10,354 nucleotides of DNA from NCBI GenBank assembly GCA_012974475.1, contig JAAXQD010000161.1, positions 1-10,354 of the forward strand, given 5' to 3'. This DNA is from Desulfobacterales bacterium. GTDB lineage: Bacteria; Desulfobacterota; Desulfobacteria; Desulfobacterales; UBA11574. Positions 5,850-10,354 of this stretch are shown piece after piece. Both the position numbers and the translations under genes were made by a program. The stretch's first letter is position 1. Every line of letters starts with the position of its first letter. The notes below the pieces were generated by a model that saw nothing but the letters and a program-made list of their open reading frames with translations, had not been told where the DNA came from and ran no database searches.

Positions 5850-7325
5850 ATGAAGCAAGAAGTAATCGTACGCTTTGCGCCCAGCCCCACCGGATACCTT
5901 CATATCGGCGGTGCCCGTACGGCGATTTTTAACTGGCTCTTTGCCCAAAAGACCGGTGGCAAACTGATCCTCAGGATCGAAGATACAGATGCGGAAAGGT
6001 CCACTGAGGAATCTATCAAGGGAATTGTCGACGGTATGAAATGGCTGGGGATTACCTGGGATGAAGGCCCATATTTTCAGACCCAGTTTATTAACGAGCA
6101 TCTGGCGGCTGCTAAAAAACTTCTCGATTCAGGCCATGCCTACAAGTGTTTCTGCTCAAAAGAGGAACTTGAAGATAAGCGGGCTGCTGCGTTGAAACAT
6201 AAAAAGGATGTGAAATACGACGGTACCTGTCGGCGATTGACAAGGATTGAAATTGCCATAAAGGAAGCTAAAATTCCTTACACCCTTCGCATGAAAGTGC
6301 CGAGCGAAGAAGGTTCCGTCTCTTTCGAAGACGTCGTCTATGGAACCATTGAAAATAAATATAAGGATATTGAGGATTTTGTTATTGTCCGTTCCAACGG
6401 TCAGCCGCTGTATCTCCTTTCAAATGCGGTTGATGATATCCGTGACCGGATTACCCATGTTATTCGCGGCCAGGACGGACTGTCCAACACACACCGGCAA
6501 ATCTTGATCTACCAGGCGCTGGGAGCGCCGGTACCAAAGTTTGCCCACATGTCACTCACCCTCGATCCTAAAAAAGCCAAAATTTCAAAACGCAAGCATG
6601 GTGAACTGGTTGCGGTCCACTTTTACAAAGCCCATGGTTTTTTGCCATGGGCTTTTGTAAATTTTCTGGTCCTTCTTGGATGGGCAACGCCCGAATCGAG
6701 AGAAATCTTCTCCAAGGAGGAACTGATGGAAGCATTTTCCCTCCAGGGAATCAGTCGTGCCAATTCCATCTTTAACGTCAAAAAGGATGATCCAAAATAT
6801 TTTACCGACCCAAAGGCGATCAGTATCAACGCGCATTACCTGAGGGAGATGCCGGTTGAAGAGATCGAGCCTTATGTTCGTGCTGAGCTGGAGAAGGCGG
6901 GGATTTGGGACCCCGAGTATGAAAACGCCAAACGCCAGTGGTTTCTGGAAACCCTCGAACTGATTCGGAGCCGTTTTCATGTTACAACCGATTTTGTCGA
7001 TCGTGGCCGTGCCTATTTCTCAGACGACTTTCCCATTGAATCCAGGGCCCTGAAAAAAAATATTTCCAAGCACCCGCAGCTCGAAAAATGGCTGCCGATG
7101 CTGGCGGATCGTCTTGAGGGACTGGAGCGCTTTACGACCGCGGAGACCGAAAACGTCATTCGCGAGATGGCCGAAACGCTTGAAATAAAACCGGGAGTGT
7201 TAATCAACGGCATTCGAACCGTGGTTACCGGTCAGTTGGCCGGCCCGGGGATGTTCGATGTTTTGATCAACATCGGACAACGCCGTGTTGTAGAACGCCT
7301 GCGTAGGTCCCCTGCTCTTTTTTGA
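5850..7325 (+). CDS. gltX: Glutamyl-tRNA synthetase
   Basis: This class I aminoacyl-tRNA synthetase attaches glutamate to tRNA-Glu in the cytoplasm. At 491 residues it has normal bacterial length. The Rossmann-fold signature is PSPTGYLHIGG (11-21), the GluRS form of HIGH, and the KMSKS loop is KISKR (244-248). The C-terminal helical anticodon-binding domain runs from about 330 to the end, closing with the typical GQLAGPGMFDVL-type segment (461-472). The zinc site seen in E. coli GluRS (CxC...CxH) is only partly kept: Cys100, Cys102 and Cys127 are present, but the His position is Arg129. The start has AAAAGG 9 bases before the ATG. Because a GlnRS is encoded next door, this enzyme is probably of the discriminating type, charging only tRNA-Glu. 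A strong hairpin lies within the gene at 6622-6661. Confidence 0.95.
   Translation: MKQEVIVRFAPSPTGYLHIGGARTAIFNWLFAQKTGGKLILRIEDTDAERSTEESIKGIVDGMKWLGITWDEGPYFQTQFINEHLAAAKKLLDSGHAYKCFCSKEELEDKRAAALKHKKDVKYDGTCRRLTRIEIAIKEAKIPYTLRMKVPSEEGSVSFEDVVYGTIENKYKDIEDFVIVRSNGQPLYLLSNAVDDIRDRITHVIRGQDGLSNTHRQILIYQALGAPVPKFAHMSLTLDPKKAKISKRKHGELVAVHFYKAHGFLPWAFVNFLVLLGWATPESREIFSKEELMEAFSLQGISRANSIFNVKKDDPKYFTDPKAISINAHYLREMPVEEIEPYVRAELEKAGIWDPEYENAKRQWFLETLELIRSRFHVTTDFVDRGRAYFSDDFPIESRALKKNISKHPQLEKWLPMLADRLEGLERFTTAETENVIREMAETLEIKPGVLINGIRTVVTGQLAGPGMFDVLINIGQRRVVERLRRSPALF
6622..6661. repeat. Strong intragenic hairpin within gltX
   Basis: TTTACAAAGCCCATGG (6622-6637) pairs with CCATGGGCTTTTGTAAA (6645-6661) over 16 base pairs with one bulged T, around a 7-base loop TTTTTTG. 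It encodes residues about 258-271 of GluRS, just after the KMSKS loop, in a region that aligns normally with the family, so it does not look like an insertion. It could slow ribosomes or polymerase, act as an RNase site, or be chance. No uridine tract follows directly, so it is not a standard terminator. Confidence 0.7.
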
Positions 7326-7429
7326 GCCGAAAAAAATCGGACACCCTCAATCTGCTTTATCGAAAACGATCAAACACGATAGACATATTTTAATACAAAG
7401 AATACAAAAATTAAAAGGGGTCAACTTAT

Positions 7430-9133
7430 ATGACTGAAACCAGCGACAGGCTTCCTTCAAACTTTATTCGAACTATCATTGCCCAGGATTTAAAAGACAA
7501 CAAGAACGAGGGCCGGGTGGCGACCCGCTTCCCGCCGGAGCCCAATGGCTATCTGCACATCGGACACGCCAAGTCCATCTGCCTCAACTTCGGTGTCGCC
7601 GCTGAAAATAAGGGGGGGACGTGTAACCTGCGATTCGATGATACCAATCCCAGCAAAGAGGAAGTTGAATATGTAGAATCGATAAAAGAAGACGTTCGAT
7701 GGCTTGGATTCCACTGGGGTGATCGGCTTTTTTATGCATCGGACTATTTTGAGCCATTGTATCAGCATGCCGTTCAATTGATCAAGGCCGGGAAAGCCTA
7801 TGTGTGCAGCTTGAGCCCTGATGAAATCAGAGAAAGCCGGGGAACCCTGACCGAACCGGGGAGGAACAGCCCGTATCGGGATCGATCTGTTGAAGAAAAT
7901 CTGGACCTGTTTCAACGCATGCGGGCAGGGGAATTCAGAGACGGTGACCACGTACTCCGGGCTAAAATTGACATGGCATCCCCAAATTTAATTATGCGTG
8001 ATCCGACCCTTTATCGTATTCGAAAGGTACCCCATCATAGGACGGGAAAAGATTGGTGCATTTATCCCATGTACGATTTTGCACATTGTCTTTCGGATTC
8101 CATCGAAGGGATTACCCATTCTCTTTGTACCCTTGAATTTGAAAATAATCGCCAATTGTACGACTGGATACTCGACGAACTGGATGTGGATTGTCATCCC
8201 CGGCAAATCGAGTTTGCACGCCTCAATCTCAGCTATACTGTATTGAGCAAACGCAAGCTTGTGGAACTGGTCCAAGGGGAGCATATGTCCGGATGGGACG
8301 ATCCTCGAATGCCGACCATCAGCGGTCTAAGGAGACGCGGATATACGCCGGAATCGATCCGAAACTTTTGTGAACGCATTGGCGTGGCTCGGCGGGACAG
8401 TACGGTTGACATTGCACTGCTTGAGTTCAGTATCAGAGAAGACTTGAACATACAGGCGCCACGGGTCATGGGGGTTTTGCGTCCACTAAGGGTGGTCATC
8501 GACAACTATCCGGAAGGCCAGGTTGAAGAACTTGATGCCCAGAACAATCCGGGGGATCCGACCATGGGAACACGCAAAGTTCCTTTTTCGCGCGTACTCT
8601 ATATTGAACAAGACGACTTCATGGAGGACCCGGTGAAAAAGTTCTTCCGTCTGGCTCCCGGGCGCGAAGTTCGACTTCGATACGCGTATTATATCAAATG
8701 CGTAAAGGCGGTTAAAGACGAAAAAACCGGCCGGGTGGTGGAGCTGCATTGCACGTACGACCCAAAGACCCGGAGTGGATCATCCCCGGACGGACGTAAG
8801 GTCAAAGCCACTTTACACTGGGTTTCGGCGGCTCACGCCATCGAAGCAGAAGCACGCCTGTACGATCATCTGTTTCTGAAAGAAAATCCGGATGATGATA
8901 AAGATGTCGATTTTAAAACACATTTAAATCCAAACTCTCTGGAGATCCTGTCTTTTTTTGTCGAACCCAGCCTGGCGGCTGCAACGCCGGGTAGCAGATG
9001 CCAGTTCGAAAGGCTGGGTTATTTCTGTGTTGATCCTGTGGAATCTTCTGGCAAATCCCTTGTATTCAACCGTACGGTAACACTGCGTGATACATGGGCA
9101 AAAATACAGAAAAACCAGCAGAAAAAACAATAA
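7430..9133 (+). CDS. glnS: Glutaminyl-tRNA synthetase
   Basis: This enzyme charges tRNA-Gln directly with glutamine. The 567-residue length is close to E. coli GlnRS (554). The signature PPEPNGYLHIGH (35-46) contains HIGH, and the KMSKS-like loop is VLSKR (271-275). The segments SGWDDPRMPTISGLRRRG (287-304) and EFARLNLSYT (261-270) are typical of GlnRS rather than GluRS. The C-terminal beta-barrel anticodon-binding domain spans about 345-555. The start has AAGGGG 9 bases before the ATG. It follows gltX after 104 bases with no convincing terminator and precedes the FmdB-type gene by 13 bases. Many bacteria lack GlnRS and use GatCAB transamidation instead, so its presence is informative about the lineage. 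Confidence 0.96.
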   Translation: MTETSDRLPSNFIRTIIAQDLKDNKNEGRVATRFPPEPNGYLHIGHAKSICLNFGVAAENKGGTCNLRFDDTNPSKEEVEYVESIKEDVRWLGFHWGDRLFYASDYFEPLYQHAVQLIKAGKAYVCSLSPDEIRESRGTLTEPGRNSPYRDRSVEENLDLFQRMRAGEFRDGDHVLRAKIDMASPNLIMRDPTLYRIRKVPHHRTGKDWCIYPMYDFAHCLSDSIEGITHSLCTLEFENNRQLYDWILDELDVDCHPRQIEFARLNLSYTVLSKRKLVELVQGEHMSGWDDPRMPTISGLRRRGYTPESIRNFCERIGVARRDSTVDIALLEFSIREDLNIQAPRVMGVLRPLRVVIDNYPEGQVEELDAQNNPGDPTMGTRKVPFSRVLYIEQDDFMEDPVKKFFRLAPGREVRLRYAYYIKCVKAVKDEKTGRVVELHCTYDPKTRSGSSPDGRKVKATLHWVSAAHAIEAEARLYDHLFLKENPDDDKDVDFKTHLNPNSLEILSFFVEPSLAAATPGSRCQFERLGYFCVDPVESSGKSLVFNRTVTLRDTWAKIQKNQQKKQ

Positions 9134-9146
9134 AAGAGGTCATGCC

Positions 9147-9641
9147 ATGCCAATTTATGAATTTTATTGTAAAGACTGCCATACGCTTTTTAACTTTTTT
9201 TGCAAAACCGTCAATACGACAAAAATGCCCAAGTGCCCGAAATGTAAAATAAAAACACTTGAAAAACAGATTTCTGTGGTGGCGTTTACCGGACGAGCAA
9301 AGGAAAACGGCGATATGAATGATCTTCCATTCGATAGCAGTAAAATGGAACACGCCATGCAGATGCTGGCCAGTGAATCGGATAAAATCAATGAGGATGA
9401 TCCAAAACAGGCCGCCAATCTCATGCGCAAACTTTCCCATATGACCGGGATCAAACTCGGAGACGGCATGGATGAGGCGCTGAGTCGGATGGAACAAGGG
9501 GAGGATCCCGAACAGGTGGAGGCTGAAATGGGCGATATTCTGGAAGCGGAAGACCCTTTTTCTCTGCCGGGCAAAAAAGCGAAGGCTACCAAAGCAAAAG
9601 CCAGAAAACTGTTAAGGGATGAAACGCTGTACGACCTTTGA
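9147..9641 (+). CDS. FmdB-type zinc-ribbon protein with acidic/basic tail
   Basis: The N-terminal 40 residues form the FmdB-like putative regulatory zinc ribbon: MPIYEFYCKDC, with Cys8/Cys11 and Cys30/Cys33 as CPKC. The remaining 120 residues are mostly helical: acidic at about 55-135, then a basic cluster at 143-157 (KKAKATKAKARK) before a short acidic end. Family members are usually shorter (roughly 60-110 residues), so the tail is long. The ATG at 9147 is chosen over an upstream in-frame start at 9087 inside glnS because AAAGAGG lies 7 bases before it and the family motif begins exactly there. It sits 13 bases after glnS and is surely in the same transcript. Its last 30 bases overlap the convergent fchA-like gene. 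The family name comes from a putative regulator, and the role here is unknown. Confidence 0.83.
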   Translation: MPIYEFYCKDCHTLFNFFCKTVNTTKMPKCPKCKIKTLEKQISVVAFTGRAKENGDMNDLPFDSSKMEHAMQMLASESDKINEDDPKQAANLMRKLSHMTGIKLGDGMDEALSRMEQGEDPEQVEAEMGDILEAEDPFSLPGKKAKATKAKARKLLRDETLYDL

Positions 9642-10244
9642 CCGAATTTTTTGTTCTTTTTTTTCTATTTCGGTTTCATAAAATTTTACGCGACCGGTCA
9701 CGTCGTCAACAAACGACCGGTCTTTTATTTGATTTAAATTTATCTTCACATTATACAATGCAGAAAGGACGGCGGTTCTGGCCATCATGGCCGCAACCGC
9801 TCCGTCGGTCACAGCATTGCGGTTCCCATTTTCCACAACCTTTCCTGCCAACTCAATAATCTTAAAAGCGTCTTCGGCAACACGCAATGGAATGAGTGTC
9901 GCCTGCTTCAGGCCCTCCTGAACAGCCTGGGCTCTGATGTTTTTTTCTTCTTCGGTATTTTTCGGCAATTTAAACGCCTGCATCACCCGTTGATAGGCGT
10001 CGGAATCTTTATCAATATATCGAATGAGTTTATCTCTGAAATCAGCGGCTTGTTTTGAAATGGCTTTCATCTCATCTTCTACCGATGCATAGCCTTTTTT
10101 CCCCACCGTCAGATTGGCCACCATTTCCGAAAGGCTCGACGCAATGGCAGCACTCAACGCTGCCGAACTTCCGCCCCCTGGAAGCGGGTCCTTTGACGCG
10201 GTTTTTTCCAAAAATTCCGTTATGCTTAAATTTGCCAGCATCAT
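9612..10244 (-). CDS. fchA: Formiminotetrahydrofolate cyclodeaminase / methenyl-THF cyclohydrolase family protein
   Basis: The 210-residue protein belongs to the FTCD_C/FchA cyclodeaminase-cyclohydrolase family, which acts on formimino- or methenyl-tetrahydrofolate in one-carbon metabolism. In acetogens FchA converts methenyl-THF to formyl-THF. Visible family marks are PGGGS (22-26) followed by an Ala/Ser-rich helix, MVANLT (41-46), DSDAY (80-84) and GNRNAVTDGAVAAMMARTA (140-158). No formiminotransferase domain is fused to it. The start chosen is ATG at 10244, with GAGG 6 bases upstream. The next codon is also ATG (10241) and an upstream TTG (10256) would give 214 residues. The gene is convergent with the FmdB-type gene and overlaps it by 30 bases at the 3' end. 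With a single folate gene in view, methenyl-THF cyclohydrolase or formimino-THF cyclodeaminase activity cannot be told apart. Confidence 0.88.
   Translation of the reverse strand: MMLANLSITEFLEKTASKDPLPGGGSSAALSAAIASSLSEMVANLTVGKKGYASVEDEMKAISKQAADFRDKLIRYIDKDSDAYQRVMQAFKLPKNTEEEKNIRAQAVQEGLKQATLIPLRVAEDAFKIIELAGKVVENGNRNAVTDGAVAAMMARTAVLSALYNVKINLNQIKDRSFVDDVTGRVKFYETEIEKKEQKIRSKVVQRFIP
9691..9730 (+). terminator. Candidate rho-independent terminator of the gltX-glnS unit, inside the fchA-like gene
   Basis: Two copies of GACCGGTC (9692-9699 and 9715-9722) can pair as an 8-bp GC-rich stem around a 15-base loop, followed at once by TTTTATTT. This is about 50 bases past the stop of the FmdB-type gene. 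Each arm is itself palindromic, so the copies are also direct repeats and could instead be binding sites. The site lies in the coding sequence of the minus-strand gene. Confidence 0.5.
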
Positions 10245-10245
10245 A

Positions 10246-10354
10246 TTATTCCTCAAATAATTGTAAATACCGGGTCCAGAGGATCCGGCCTTGGTGCCAC
10301 CCCAGAGGGGTGAAGTCTACCGTATATGCCAGCCGGAATGATGGAGTGCTGGAG
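10246..10354 (-). CDS. Possible 3' end of a reading frame upstream of the fchA-like gene
   Basis: Read on the minus strand, a frame open from the window edge runs 35 codons to TAA at 10248-10246, one base before the fchA-like ATG. Its end overlaps that gene's GAGG ribosome binding site, as in translationally coupled operons. The translation (ending GRILWTRYLQLFEE) is plausible but I do not recognise it. A second minus-strand frame is also open across most of this stretch, and the outer part looks repetitive, so it may be non-coding. Confidence 0.3.
   Translation of the reverse strand, partial: SSTPSFRLAYTVDFTPLGWHQGRILWTRYLQLFEE
10335..10354. repeat. Possible start of a degenerate octamer repeat at the window edge
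   Basis: GGAATGAT, GGAGTGCT and GGAG follow each other with a period of eight bases; the two full units agree at six of eight positions. Degenerate GGARTGMT arrays are, as I recall, common between genes in some deltaproteobacterial genomes. Only 2.5 units are visible, so this is tentative. Confidence 0.3.

Noticed and set aside
6622..6661. Intragenic hairpin as evidence of a mobile element insertion in gltX
   Set aside because: The encoded residues align with the GluRS family without an insertion and there are no target-site duplications.
7327..7340. CCGA-AAAAAA-TCGG after gltX as a terminator
   Set aside because: Only four base pairs and no following T-tract.
9066..9592. Two minus-strand frames of about 140 codons opposite the FmdB-type gene
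   Set aside because: The + strand frame has the family motif, a strong ribosome binding site and tight spacing after glnS; the antisense frames are shadows.

Overview
The window looks like chromosomal DNA from an anaerobic deltaproteobacterium (Desulfobacterota, probably Desulfobacterales-like). This is an inference from gene content. There is a ferredoxin-linked 2-oxoacid oxidoreductase subunit, a cyclodeaminase/cyclohydrolase of the one-carbon folate pathway, a glutamyl- and a glutaminyl-tRNA synthetase side by side, and several small Cys-rich metal-binding proteins typical of anaerobes. No phage, transposon, CRISPR, rRNA or tRNA gene was recognised. Most of the region reads as ordinary housekeeping DNA.

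Left part (1-3255): a fused ferredoxin/TPP-binding oxidoreductase subunit on the + strand meets, 18 bases away, a minus-strand pair of J-domain co-chaperones. The upstream member of the pair is DjlA-like (glycine-zipper N-terminus, TerB domain, J domain). The downstream member is a less familiar protein with an N-terminal four-Cys zinc finger and a C-terminal J domain. The two are probably co-transcribed and would act with a DnaK/Hsp70.

Middle (3256-5499): a gene-sparse stretch with a 366-base empty gap, a WbqC-family protein on the minus strand, a divergent YkgJ-type CxxC cluster protein, and a 64-residue zinc-ribbon protein. The zinc-ribbon gene has a clear sigma-70-type promoter with a palindrome in its spacer. 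A second palindrome sits at the probable start site of the next transcription unit.

Right part (5500-10354): a + strand unit runs from a 104-residue protein of unknown function through gltX and glnS to an FmdB-type zinc-ribbon protein. It ends against a minus-strand fchA-like gene. The two convergent genes overlap by 30 bases, and the best terminator candidate for the + strand unit lies inside the fchA-like coding sequence. A strong 16-bp hairpin lies inside gltX. The extreme right edge may hold the tail of another minus-strand reading frame, or the start of a degenerate octamer repeat.

I do not see a clear new multi-gene system. The best leads are the tandem J-domain pair, the hairpin in gltX, the convergent overlap with its antisense-embedded terminator, and the two small genes with palindromic promoters.
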